Shown in pieces: positions 1-10,338 of a stretch of 64,000 nt of DNA; positions within the stretch are counted from its first letter, which is position 1; the number at the start of each line of letters is the position of its first letter. The notes beneath the pieces were generated by a model, which was not told the origin of the DNA, ran no database searches, and saw only the letters and a list, made by a program, of their open reading frames with translations. The stretch is taken from positions 28,053,001 to 28,117,000 of the forward strand of contig NC_068564.1 in assembly GCF_022201045.2 (NCBI RefSeq), written 5' to 3'. Position numbers and translations under genes: made by a program. Source of the DNA: Citrus sinensis. Taxonomy: Eukaryota > Streptophyta > Magnoliopsida > Sapindales > Rutaceae.

Positions 1-517
1 ATCTCGCTCCGTCTCTGAGACAACTGCATCTGCATGCATGCAGCATTACAAATCCATCGTTACACCAGTTGGCCACATGGTAACAGTATCAGCCTCAGGT
101 CAGGTATATTATTCTTTCTTCTTGAATCTTGAAAATATATGCACGTCAATCAAGATATGTATATCATTAGTTAGTTAGTTAGTTTAATTGATTCTTTTAA
201 CTTATTCATAATGTTAATTACATTATTACTTTATTACTTTGTTAATTTCTTTATTTTTATTATTTTATATTTTCGTTTAACTAATAAATTAATGTCACAT
301 CAGTTTGTATAAAAATTTGTACAAAATAAATTGTGTATGCTGATGTTTTTGTAAAACCCTCCCTGAAGAAGTGTCACACAACTCAGTTTTAGAAAAATCA
401 AAATGAACAAGAAGCATCCAGTCTTCGAGTTCCATTTTTATGATAATAAAAAAATATTGCGATATTTCTAGCGTCAACATGTGGGGGGTGGGGGAAGCTA
501 TAAAAGCGCGTAGCAGA
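1..517. other. Gene-free or unresolved left edge
   Basis: The first ~100 bases stay open in one frame and then meet donor-like CAG|GTCAGG and CAG|GTATAT sites. They could be the end of an exon cut by the window edge, or a non-coding 5' exon of the small gene at 1129. Nothing here is recognisable as a protein family. The rest is AT-rich intergenic or intronic sequence. Confidence 0.3.
502..505 (-). terminator. Pol III T-run terminator of the tRNA-like gene
   Basis: Four T residues on the minus strand, 13 nt past the tRNA 3' end. This is the minimal plant Pol III termination signal and supports the tRNA-like sequence being a transcription unit. Confidence 0.5.
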
Positions 518-590
518 TGCCCCTGGTGAGATTCGAACTCACGACTTTTCGCTTAAAAGGCGACTACATTAACCACTATGTTACAGAGGC
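518..590 (-). tRNA. tRNA-Lys(UUU)-like gene
   Basis: The minus strand folds into a full 73-nt cloverleaf. The acceptor stem GCCTCTG/CAGGGGC has 7 pairs (one G-T), with discriminator A. The D stem is ACAT/ATGT around AGTGGTTA. The anticodon stem GTCGC/GCGAA has 4 of 5 pairs, with loop CTTTTAA giving anticodon UUU. The T stem GTGAG/CTCAC is perfect around TTCGAAT. A Pol III-type TTTT stop follows at 502-505, 13 nt beyond the 3' end. The usual GCTC/GAGC D stem is replaced on both sides by paired bases. It could be a functional divergent tRNA-Lys or a tRNA-derived pseudogene; the single anticodon-stem mismatch leaves this open. Confidence 0.72.
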
Positions 591-1128
591 TTTGGTGCCA
601 AAGGCTATTCACTAATAATAAACTGAATGCAATTCTTTCTTGACATCCTTCGCTCGGTCCTGTTAGTAGTAAATTTGTTATTGCCCAAATTACCTTTTGT
701 ATGTCTTTTCATTTTCATTCACATTACGCGAAATTCTGAGAAGACAAATTTGCATTAGATCATTTTTTTCAGGTACCAGTCTTTTTGGCCGCAATATGAC
801 AGGTACCAAGTTTTCATATCTTAGTTTGCTTGCTGGAGTAATTAATCATCTATATATTTGTAAAGCTTTGCGCCAACGAATGTAATTTATGTGAGCGTAG
901 TGTATATATATGTTATTAAACTTGACTACCCATGTCCGATTTCTTGATTTTTTACCGGATACCTAGGGTTGCAGGTAAATGGCCTTCCATATGTATGATG
1001 AAATGCCTCTCAGACATAGCAGCTGCCCTGTTTCTCTGCTTTTTATCATATGCTTAATTATTATGCATGGTTTGGTTTTTGTTACAGAAAAATGATCGCA
1101 CTTGCAATTGCGCTTCCTTAAGAGAGAA
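591..1128. other. Probable 5'UTR/intron of the small membrane-protein gene
   Basis: No protein-coding exon is recognised. A good acceptor (T-rich tract ending TTACAG at 1082-1087) precedes a leader of ~40 nt before the ATG at 1129. The reading frame upstream of that ATG is closed by TGA at 1093, so the upstream exon should be non-coding. A short upstream ORF starts at 1092 and ends before 1129. Confidence 0.45.
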
Positions 1129-1317
1129 ATGGTATCGTGCTTTCCTTCGACGCCCAAGAAGTTGGCAATGACTGTGGGATACTTCATTGCCGGGGCTGCC
1201 CTTTTTGCTGTTGGCCTGCATTTGTCTTATGTCAATGTTGCTCCTCAACAAGCAAGAATTAAGGCTCGCAATGATTTTGTCAGAGAACGGCTAAGAAAAA
1301 AGTCTGGCAAGCCCTAG
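1129..1317 (+). CDS. Small single-pass membrane protein, unknown function
   Basis: A 62-residue protein from ATG 1129 to TAG 1315-1317. A second in-frame ATG at 1168 (residue 14) starts MTVGYFIAGAALFAVG and could be the real start. The protein has a polar N-terminus, one hydrophobic helix (about residues 16-35), then a basic tail rich in Arg/Lys that includes APQQARIKARNDFVRERL. This looks like a conserved plant small protein, perhaps of an organelle membrane, but I do not recognise a named family. The CDS is one exon; the leader is probably spliced (acceptor at 1087). A polyadenylation-like AATAAA occurs near 1407. The start is chosen because the frame is stopped at 1093. Confidence 0.7.
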   Translation: MVSCFPSTPKKLAMTVGYFIAGAALFAVGLHLSYVNVAPQQARIKARNDFVRERLRKKSGKP

Positions 1318-1756
1318 AACTACAAGAAGCTCATTATGCCCTTGTTTCAGTAACAAATTCCTATGTTACTGTTCCCCCATTCCTACATCTAAGAAATGAA
1401 CTCGAATAAAATGGCATTTACGCGTCCGCTTTTTTTTTTCCCCTTTTTGTTTTGTTTTAACGCTGGTGTATTAATTAAGAAATACATGTTCTTGTTTCGG
1501 TAACCAATTCGTGTTGCTTGGTATTTCAATAAGCTGCAACGGCTTGCTTTTTAAACATCCCGATAAGCTTCCTCAATACGTACTTTGATTGTTCTTGTGA
1601 TAGCAAATTCAAGGATCGTGATTTTTGCTCATCTGTTACCACAACGTATGATGCACACACGGGAAAAGGTCAAGAAACTAGATTCCATGTAGAGAATCCT
1701 TCCACACAAATTTCAAACCAACGAAAATAGTTGTTACAGAAAAGATGTTAGAAAAG
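1318..1756. other. 3'UTR and intergenic DNA
   Basis: Contains the likely 3'UTR of the small gene (AATAAA near 1407) and AT-rich spacer. No further gene is seen. It ends with the 9-bp target duplication of the Mutator-like element. Confidence 0.5.
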
Positions 1757-2751
1757 GGTAATTTAGCGTCAGCCCCCAGTTGTTTCTGACTTTTTTCACC
1801 GCGCACTCACATCTTTCGATTATGTGCATTGCACTCCCATTTTCGTCAAACCACCGTTAACTTAACGCGAAACAAGGGTAAAATAATAATTTCATATAAT
1901 ATTAAAATAATAAATAAATAATTAAAAGAAAAACACTCTTTTATCATTTATTCTTTTTTCCCCCTTTTCTCTCTCTCTCTCTCTCTCTCTTGTTTCCTTT
2001 TTTCTTTTCTTCTTCTTCTTGCCTTTCACTACTGCTGCCTGCCGGTGTGATCTGCCGCCGTCTTGAATTGACAACAACAAAATGGCGTATGCTGCGTGAT
2101 CTGCCACCACTCGAAACTGTTGTCTCCACTGCTACACGAAACCGCCGATGCCACTACCTGAAGCTGCCGCTGTTCTCGCTGCCTCTATAATTTAATTTTT
2201 ATTAAATTAGTTTTAGGGTTTTTTATTTTTGGTTCCTTTTGTTAAATTTTCCTAGTTTGGGTTTCTTTTGTAATTGAATTTTACAGTGAAATTTTGGTAT
2301 AATTATCTGAGGTTTCTTTATTATTGGGTTTTGTTTGTTTTGGTGGGATTATTGGAACTATTTTTCTACTAATAATTTTGTGTTTAATTTTTTTCTTACC
2401 CTTGGAATCATGCTTTTTCTCTCATATCAGAGTTTATTGGTTTTACAATTTTGTTATGATAATGAAACAAGAAAAATCGTTTCAATATAATCTTGAAAAT
2501 ATAAAAACTGATATTATAATAATTAATTTTTATTCATAATATAAATTTTATAAGTTATGAGGGGCATTTTTATACTTCAGACTCAAGGCAATTCAAACTA
2601 GAGGTAGTATGATTTTTTAAATTAATAACAGCCCAAACAGTTGGAATTAACTAATCTTTTGACGGAAATAGGAGTGCAATGCACATGGTCGAAATTTGTG
2701 GGTGCACAGTATTAATTGTCAAAACATGTGGGGGCTGACAATAGATAACCC
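1757..2751. mobile_element. Non-autonomous Mutator-like element (995 bp)
   Basis: Inverted ends of about 100 bp: the left end starts GGGTAATTTAGCGTCAGCCC and the right end is its diverged reverse complement (reads GGGTTATCTATTGTCAGCCC). Both ends also share the block ATGTGCATTGCACTCC. The element is flanked by an exact 9-bp direct repeat GTTAGAAAA (1748-1756 and 2752-2760). A 9-bp duplication plus long inverted ends is the Mutator superfamily signature. No transposase is encoded. The centre holds a CT microsatellite (about 1969-1990), a GC-richer island (about 2030-2190) and a 66-codon open frame of no known family, possibly a captured gene fragment. Confidence 0.88.
1969..1990. repeat. (CT)n microsatellite
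   Basis: About eleven CT dinucleotides inside the Mutator-like element, followed by T/C-rich sequence. Open frames on the opposite strand here (Glu/Arg-rich) are products of the simple repeat. Confidence 0.85.
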
Positions 2752-3188
2752 GTTAGAAAACAATTTTTACATGAAACTAATTCCAAACAAAATACATTAA
2801 CCGAGTTCCTTGCATCTTGTATATTTAGGGATGACCTTACCCATAACTAACGCCTAAAATGGGTGTGTTATTGTAATGCACATGCCTAGATATTTCAGGT
2901 TCATGTTCGGTATGGAATTAATACATCAACCTTGAGCAACAATAACCACGAAGGCATTAACTACCAATTCGCTGATGGCGCAGACAGAATCAAGAAAAAT
3001 GTAGAGCGGAAGAAATTCTAACACAGGAACTGGTAATATTCAAAAACAAAATATAACAATAACACAAGTGAGAAATACAAGTTCGACTGCTGATATCATC
3101 TCGACTCTCGAAGTTTTAACTTAAGACTAAAAACAAGAACACAAGACAAAACTAGAAATTCCAGTACGGAGTTTCAATAAACAAAAAT
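2752..3188. other. Spacer and probable S8 3'UTR
   Basis: No gene is seen. The part nearest 3188 should be the 3'UTR of the minus-strand S8 gene. Confidence 0.5.
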
Positions 3189-3492
3189 TTAAGCAGCACC
3201 AGCACTCTTGCCCTTCTTCCTCTGTAACTTCTTCATGTAGAATTCCAGTTCTTTACCCTCCAAGATGTATCTGGCGGAAATGAGAGAGCCCCATCAATGC
3301 AAGAAAAAAGAAAGCAAATATTACCATTCTACTGTCTTGCTCTCCTGTATCTATCCAATAACTACCATGGAAATAAAGAAAAACAAGGAACAGCTTTGAT
3401 GGTCTCCAAAGCTAATCTTAAGGTGTTTAATGTCATAAAAAAATGACTTCTAGCGATTGTTTAATACCCATTACAAGGCAAGGGAAAGGAAA

Positions 3493-3529
<37 letters not shown>

Positions 3530-5293
3530 TAGATAGATAGGGGGCGAACTCATATCAAGCTTCAACAACATGGAAGTTCAGGTATGATGGTGTTTGTTCA
3601 ATACTTTCATTTTTGGTGCCTTCAATAAACCTTGAAAACTAAAAAGCAATAAAAGGAGTCACATACCCATCAGCACGTCCACACTGGCCAGGCCGTGATG
3701 CGATACAAGCTAACAAACGACCACTACCAAACTGCTCCTCAATATGTGGGTCAAGTGTGCGATCTTTTTGACGCTTCTCAAGCTTTCTCGAGACATGGTT
3801 GCTCTTCTTTGCCTCCTCAGTGGCGGGAGCCTCTCCTTCCTATCCACCAGTGAAACAAGACAAGTTAAATATCTAAGTAGTAATCTTGCAATCAAATGAA
3901 ATGAGTTATGCATTTAATCGAAAGAAGAAAAATACGGAGAATCATGCTAAATTATATTCTACAAAAACAAGCTTATAAAGCATAAACACTAATAAGAAAG
4001 CTTTGTTGCAATAGTTTTCTAAGCAAGAGTTAGAAAGATAAGAAAACCATGAAAATTAAGTGCGGAAAATTTGATGCCGTCCAAACAAGATAATAATGGT
4101 TACGATTACCTTACCATACATACAAATACTCTTATGTTCTTCTTGATAGAGTTGATTGACAAAGATAATTCTTCTATTCCATAAAATGAATAATATAAGT
4201 ATTGAAATATATATATATATATATATAAGCTGATTAAGAAAATATAGAACACCATATCTAAAACCACAATTGCAATGCCCCAGCACATTCGAGGCAACCC
4301 AAGTAAAAAGAAATATAAACATAAGGCACCAACTCAAAGATAAGTTGATCAAAAAAATTGTTATACCTCTCCTTCTTTCTTGGTTGTGGCAGCAGCTGCA
4401 GCCTTCTTCTTGCGACCAATGTCAACACCATAATGCTGGAGATACCACTGCTTGAATGGTGCTGCATCAACCTGAACAATGGCACTCTTCACCAAAGTTT
4501 GAGTACGGACCAGCTCATTATTGGAGGCATTGTATACCACATCCAGAATTCTGGTCTTACGAGTCACTGCTTCACTTCCCCAGGAGTAGTTTCCTGTGTC
4601 AAGCCTCAAAGCACGCCATTTCACATTACCTCCACGAACCCTAATCCTCCTCACTGTCTTGTTGCTTGATAGCTTAGTATTTGCAGGTTGCCTTCCAAGC
4701 TCATACCTTCAATCATAGAAAAGAAAAGATAAGTCAATTAAACATTACAAACAAAGGCTTGAAAATGCAAAATGGGTGGTAATTTTTTTTTTCTAGACAG
4801 CTTGCACGACTGTCAAAAATAAGACAACCCCATCATATGAAACACAAAATAGTCCAAACCCCCTTAGACGTGTAAGCAAAATACCCATATCTGAAAACAA
4901 GGTTTAAAAACTACTATTTGATAGATTATTTTTGTTTATGAAAGGTAATAACCTGAGATCAAAATCAAATGTTTTAACTACTCACACAGCATCTACAATC
5001 CAAAAGGCATGCAACGATTGTAAAGAAACCAACAATATCCAAAACAGCAGTGCACATTATGAACATTAACAATCAACAAATCACAATCTCTGAATTTAGA
5101 ACTTCAAAAAAAGGAACTTACTTTCTCTTCTTCCTCCAAGCCTTCTTCTTGCCCCCAGTAGCACGCCTCTTGTGCATGGAATCACGGGAAATACCTATAA
5201 AAGGACACAAAGTAAATATCTTCTGTCATTTTTTTTTTTACAATTAAAACGACTAAAATAAAAAAAAAATTTGATTTTTGGAGGTGTACCCAT
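3189..5293 (-). CDS. RPS8: 40S ribosomal protein S8 (eS8)
   Basis: A structural protein of the cytosolic small ribosomal subunit. Five coding exons on the minus strand: 5290-5293, 5122-5194, 4367-4706, 3667-3839 and 3189-3270. Together they give 672 nt and 223 aa, the normal length for plant S8. All introns are GT-AG and phases are continuous. The protein begins [20 protein letters not shown], contains the eS8 core [20 protein letters not shown], and ends in a basic tail with [16 protein letters not shown] plant-type Lys/Ala/Glu insert (about residues 125-147) carries [12 protein letters not shown]. The first coding exon is only 4 nt (ATGG), so the first intron falls right after the start codon. 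The leader at 5294-5400 is pyrimidine-rich on the coding strand, as usual for ribosomal protein genes. The identification is firm. Confidence 0.97.
3494..3540. repeat. (AT)n(GATA)n microsatellite
   Basis: About 16 AT dinucleotides followed by GATA repeats, inside the last S8 intron. Likely length-polymorphic. A second (AT)n tract lies at about 4207-4227 in another S8 intron. Confidence 0.9.
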
Positions 5294-5910
5294 TTTCGCA
5301 GAGAGAAATTCTTAGGGTTTCTCTGTCTGTGGGCGATTGATAGGTGATTCAGCGTTTGAGGCAGAGAAAGAGAGAGTGGCTGAGAGACGCTGAGTTATAG
5401 TGTTATACAATAAAACCCTAGTTTTTGAATTACCATAATAACCCAACCCGCTTCCTCGTCATTCAGGGGTAAAAGAGTCCAACAGGACTAGGGACTTCAA
5501 TATAAACGACTGCTGTTTCTTTGAAATTGAAATGCCCGGTTGGGCTTTGGGTTGATAGCGAGTTGGGCTACGGTTCGAATTCCAGCCCGATTTTATGACT
5601 ATGGTAAAACAGTGAAAATATGATTTATTTCCTATTTGAAAATTTTAATAAATAATTAAAACTCAATTGGAGAAAAACTTTTCACACAAATTTTAGAATT
5701 TTTGTTGTAAATGACTATTAGAAAAGCTTTTCACACCACCCTAAAAAGAACTTTTGATACTTGAATTCGTTAAAGCTTGTGATACCCAAAATAATGTGAA
5801 GGCCAAAGAAAATAAGCTCAATACTAGGTGTTCGGGAAAATATTATTCTTATAAAAACATCGCTGCCACCCTCTCTACACGTACCTGCAAAATATTATGA
5901 GATCAAATAT
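5294..5910. other. S8 leader/promoter and left flank of the retrotransposon
   Basis: 5294 to about 5420 is the S8 leader and promoter. The remainder is spacer with no coding signal, ending in AATAT (5906-5910), the left target duplication of the LTR element. Confidence 0.55.
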
Positions 5911-6578
5911 TGTTGATGCTGAAATCTGCTCGCCTCTTGACCGACCAGATTCTTTCACCAACGTTTGTGTTATCTATTGTTGCTCGTTCACTGGGATTGG
6001 AATCGTCCTCCTTTCTCTCAATAGACCTGCACTCACTAAAAATGGATCAGAGACGCCGGTGGTTTTGTCGGCGTAAACCCTCCGATGCCTAAGTTAGCAC
6101 AAGGTGTTTACGGGAAAACAGTGTAATTTGGATTCCAGGAGTTTATTAAAAATTTGTAAGGAAATGGCCTGGTTGCAATTTGACAGTGTTTTCCCTCTCT
6201 CTTTTTTTCTATCCCTTTCTTCATCGATTTCTTCCTCTTTTATAGCCGCTGTCCCCACGTTCCCATTTGCCCTTCACCCCACCTTTTTCGGGTAGTGGCA
6301 GCCCCTCCCGGAACTCTAACCGCTGCATTATGGGCAAATGTGGGATCTCGCATCTCCCACAACGGTTCTGGGAACAGCGCAACTACCGCGATTCTGTGGG
6401 ATCGTGTTCCCGCTTTTTTGGGGGACGGGTACTGGCTCGGTATATACCTCTGGTTGGTAATCGCCTATGATCGGTTCATGCTTGTCCCCGTGTTCTGCTC
6501 GTACTATTTGGCCGAGGTGATCCATGCCGGGGTGGAGATTAGTAACATGGCCGACCTGATGCTTTTATTTACTTAACA
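5911..6578 (-). repeat. 3' LTR
   Basis: 668 bp, TGTTGATG...CTTAACA on the plus strand, with TG/CA ends. Same length as the other LTR, 16 substitutions apart. The minus strand carries CTATAAAAG at 6237-6245, a plausible TATA box. Open frames in the LTR are not genes. Confidence 0.96.
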
Positions 6579-6592
6579 CCAGTCCCCCAGTT
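6579..6592 (-). other. Polypurine tract
   Basis: Minus-strand AACTGGGGGACTGG directly abuts the 3' LTR, the position where plus-strand DNA synthesis starts in LTR retrotransposons. The purine run is short and interrupted. Confidence 0.6.
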
Positions 6593-7141
6593 TCTGGTCT
6601 TGCGAGTGAAATGAGTTAAGAGTGGAAACTGATATTTGAGTCTTGCCAACCCGGGGGCTTCCCACCTGGTCCTCTTGTTAACTGGGACGGACCTGAGGTA
6701 CCATTTTTCTTATGGGGAGACTCCGACCTGAGCATGGGCCTAAGTGAACAGATCCATTGCATATCTGGGTTTACATCTATCCTGGCCTCTTGTAACGGTT
6801 AGTGACGTGGCATCACTAGACTCTTCGTATTTGAAATTTGAAACCACGGGCTATCCACCCTCGATATGTGGTGAGTGAGCTGGCATCTTCATCACTTAAA
6901 TGCTTCTATTTTTCCCCTTTCCACTTCAAATCCCTAGGTTGAAATCCTCGTTGCTTTGTTCATCCGTTTCTCCACCATTAACTAGCCCCCTCTCTGAACT
7001 TTACTCACACTTCCTGCGTCCGGGGTTTCTACTTGCTGGCTTTTTCTCTGTCACGGCAGCGCTATTAGGGCCAGTTAATCTCAGGTACTGCTTTTAATCT
7101 CTTCTCTGGTTGTTGTTGATTGGGTTCTGTGTTGCCTCCTT

Positions 7142-9323
7142 TTGTATCCGTACATTCGAGTTTTCTTTGCTTTCTTTCGAGATTCCGATATATCAAACCG
7201 GAAAAGGAAGTTAATTGTTGATGAGGGCGAGGAAGAATCAGGGGATTCGGGCGAGGAAGAATCAGGGGATTCGGGCCTCAACGTGCCAATACCCACCGAT
7301 TTCTTAGGTCCCTCCAGTAGTGTAGGTCCTTCCCATGCCAGGGATACCCTTGAGTACCCACGCCCTTTGGTTGTCTCTCCCTCCCCCGAACTAGAGCTTG
7401 TAGGGAATATGGGTGGACCTGCGTCGGGCTCTGGTGAGGACCACAGCTTTGATGGGGTTGGGATCCCTGAAAGAGTTGGTGATGGTGAGGGGAGCAGCTC
7501 CGGACCGAGCGGACCTCCTCAGAGAAGGCACCTTGGTCATAGGGTAGAGGCGGATTCTTACCCTATTGACTACACAGCTTGTGCCACCACCCAAACTGAT
7601 CTGTTCAAGCTGAGGAACCTTTACGACATTCCTGCGGACATTCTCCTGATAGTTCTAGGAAAAAGTGATGTCCCTAGTCGGCCTCCGCGGGGGTATGTGA
7701 CGATGCACCTGGAGAGCTTCAAATTAGGAGCTCGGCTGCCCCTTCAACGTTATTTTGCCAAGATATTGGGTGGTATGCACCTGGCCCCCGGTCAGCTACA
7801 CCCCAACGGGTGGAGGGTTCTCTCGGCTATGTATGTGTTGTGGAAGAGGTGTGGATCAGATGAGCCCTCCCTCGTTGAAGTGAAGCATTTATACCAGCTG
7901 AGGAGTAGCCCGAAGGAAGCAGGTTGGTATTACTTCATGTCGAGCTCTGCGAAGAGGAAACCAATCACCGGCTTCCCCTCTTCGTGCAAAAATTGGAAGA
8001 ACAAATTCTTCTTTGCTGGGGGAGCTTGGTGTCCAGCAGCTCATTCGTTGGGTGGTGATATTTACCTTCCAACACATTTTGTCACCCCAGGTCGTTCATT
8101 TTTTGCCTATACTCTTTCTCGACTTGTTACTTACTGGGTTCTTTAACCTTGTCTGTTCTTTCAGAGTCGTGGGGTTTGATAAAGGGGCTTGAAGACCGAC
8201 CTCTGCTCTAGGTGGAAACTGCTCTGGTGAACGCATCTACCTGCCAAGATCTCCAGTCACCGACAGCCCTGGTTGGTTCGGGTTTGGTGGACATAGCTAC
8301 CGGAATGGATAACAAGATTCTTAGCGCTCTGTCCCGAAAGCGTGGTTGGGCTCCAAGCAGCTTCAGCAACCCTCCTCCTCCTCCAAAGAAGAGCAGCGTC
8401 GGCCCCTCCAAGGCTCCTGTCCCTGCTCTGCCCCCTTCTCCACCCCGTAAGAGTGGTGGGGAGAAAACCTCCGACAAGAGTCCTGAGGTCAGCTTGCAGT
8501 CTGGAGACCGATCTTCTCCTCTTCCATCTCGGGATCAAGGTGACTACCTGAGCTCATATCAGAAAGATTACAAAAGATCGGTTGGGCCCAAGATGGTGAA
8601 GGACACGAGAGCATGGACCTCTCCGAGTTAGCTGCTTCTGTTCAAAGAGTCTCCTTCAGGCTGGCCACAATGGTCTCGTGTTACAAGACCGGGTCCGCGC
8701 GTCATGAGAGGAAGCTTCAAGCTGATAACCAGGAGTTGAAAAAGAAAGCCGAATCTGCTGATCAGTCCAAGGAGCTGGCCGAGCTGAACAAGCAGCTTAC
8801 GGAGCTTGAGGAAAAAGTTGCGATTGCTGAGTCTACTTCCTCCAAGCTTGAGGGTGAGCTGGGTGATCTGAAATCCGATCTTCAGGCTACTCAAAGTGAA
8901 AGAGATACTCTGAGAACCGCCCTTGAGGGAGAGATCAAATCCCTGAGTGACCAGCTGGCTGAAGAGAAAGGTAAATCCGCTGATGTGGATGATCGGTTGG
9001 ATGCTGAGTATAACTCCGGGGTTGCTTTCAGCTATAAGTGCATCATGTCTGTACTCAAGGAAGAATACCCCGAGCTCGACATGAGCAAGCTGGAATCTGG
9101 TGTGGAGAGGTATATGACTGGGGCCGGCCAGGGAGATAAGGAGCAGGATGAGCAGGAGTAGGTGGAGGTTCCTTTGAATGGGGAGCAGGAGGGTGAAGCT
9201 GGGCAGCGTGCTTTTGAAGTGGGGCAGGGGTCCATGCCTCCTCCTCCCGATGTTGCTGATCTTCCACCTCCCGAGATAGCTGACCCTTCACCTGCTGAGG
9301 CCGTTGATCCTCCTAATCCTTAG
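7142..9323 (+). pseudogene. Antisense ORF (aORF) of the Tat element, decayed
   Basis: This lies opposite to gag-pol, between integrase and the 3' LTR. The first part (7142-8090) resembles the 'putative gypsy type transposon' domain (Pfam Transposase_28): APGQLHPNGWRVLSAMYVLW and PSSCKNWKNKFFFAGG. A 74-bp GT-AG intron (8091-8164) is likely. The downstream part is Pro/Ser-rich, then a coiled coil (about 8700-8990, ADNQELKKKAESADQSKEL and following), then an acidic/Pro tail to TAG 9321-9323. It is broken by in-frame TAG at 8209-8211, a frameshift near 8600 and TAG at 9159-9161. No ATG opens the first part; the first in-frame ATG is near 7409, so the true start may be in an upstream exon (donor-like CAG|GTACTG at 7084). 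Function is unknown. Confidence 0.8.
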
Positions 9324-9437
9324 GTCTATTTTTGTGAAGACTGTAGTTTTTCATTTGCCCTGTAAACATTTGAACGTTTATATAAAAATTTTTTTAAATG
9401 TTCTCTATTGGCTTTCTTATCTGGTTTCGCTTGTTGG

Positions 9438-10185
9438 TTCTTTAGTGCATCGAACAGGAATAGGCATCCGTTTGCCTTGGTAAAAATTTTCGCAAAATCG
9501 CCTGCTGGTCTTTGGTGACTGAGCAGGAGCAGACACATATTTGCCTTAGTAAAAGTCTCATAAATTTAGCTGCTGGCCCTTCATTGTCCGAGCAGAAGTA
9601 GGCATTTTCTTGCCTTAGTAAAATTTTCATAAATTAGCTGCTGGTCTTTCGTTGACCGAACAGAAGCAGGCACTTTCTTGCCTTCGTAGAATTTTCGTAG
9701 ATTAGCTACTGGTCTTTCGTTTGACCGAGAAGCATGCACTTTCTTGCCTTCGTAGAATTTTCGTAGATTAACTGCTGGTCTTTTGGTGACCGAGCAGAAG
9801 CAGGCACTTTCTTGCCTTACTAGATTAGCTGCTGGTCTTTCGTTTGATCGAGCAGAAGCAGGCACTTTCTTGCCTTAGTAGATTAGCTGCTGGTCTTTTG
9901 TTTGACCGAGCAGAAGCAGGCACTTTCTTGCCTTCGTAGAATTTTCGTAGATTAGCTGTTGGTCTTTTGGTGACCAAGCAGAAGCAGGCACTTTCTTGCC
10001 TTACTAGATTAGCTGTTGGTCTTTCGTTTGACCGAGCAGAAGCAGGCACTTTCTTGCCTTAGTAGATTAACTGCTGGTCTTTCGTTTGACCGAGCAGAAG
10101 CAGGCACTTACTCGCTTTAGTAGATTAGCTGCTAATCTTTCGTTTAACCGAGCAGAAGCAGGCACTTTCTTGCCTTAATAGAATT
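9438..10185. repeat. Tandem-repeat array in the retrotransposon 3' region
   Basis: About twelve diverged units of about 57-75 bp, each containing a core like GACCGAGCAGAAGCAGGCAC followed by TTTCTTGCCTT. Long units contain an extra GTAGAATTTTCGTAGATTAG piece that short units lack. Arrays between integrase and the 3' LTR are typical of Tat elements. Open frames across the array are artefacts of the repeat. Confidence 0.9.
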
Positions 10186-10338
10186 TAATGGGTTTGCTAA
10201 CAGACGAGTTCCATATTGAATTCATCTTTATTGAATTTTGAATGCGTTACAGAAACATGGAATATATGTGTGTGTCACAAATCACCGTGCTCGTAACAGA
10301 AATAACTTATCCAAATGAAAACTAATAGAGCACTTTGC

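Noticed and set aside
1922-2129. Two minus-strand open frames rich in Glu/Arg/Lys
   Set aside because: They are translations of the CT/GA microsatellite inside the Mutator-like element.
4258-4669. Open frames of about 75-100 codons overlapping RPS8 exon 3 on both strands
   Set aside because: They are antisense or out-of-frame shadows of a strongly coding exon; the in-frame minus product is S8.
5551-5600. GGTTCGAAT tRNA T-loop-like match near the S8 promoter
   Set aside because: No acceptor, D or anticodon arms can be drawn around it.
6295-6612. Open frames within the LTRs (also at 16354-16663)
   Set aside because: Present in both LTR copies, no family, and LTRs are non-coding in this lineage.
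9326-10049. Minus-strand frames repeating ARSNERPAANL-like units
   Set aside because: Caused by the tandem-repeat array; period matches the repeat, no conserved protein.
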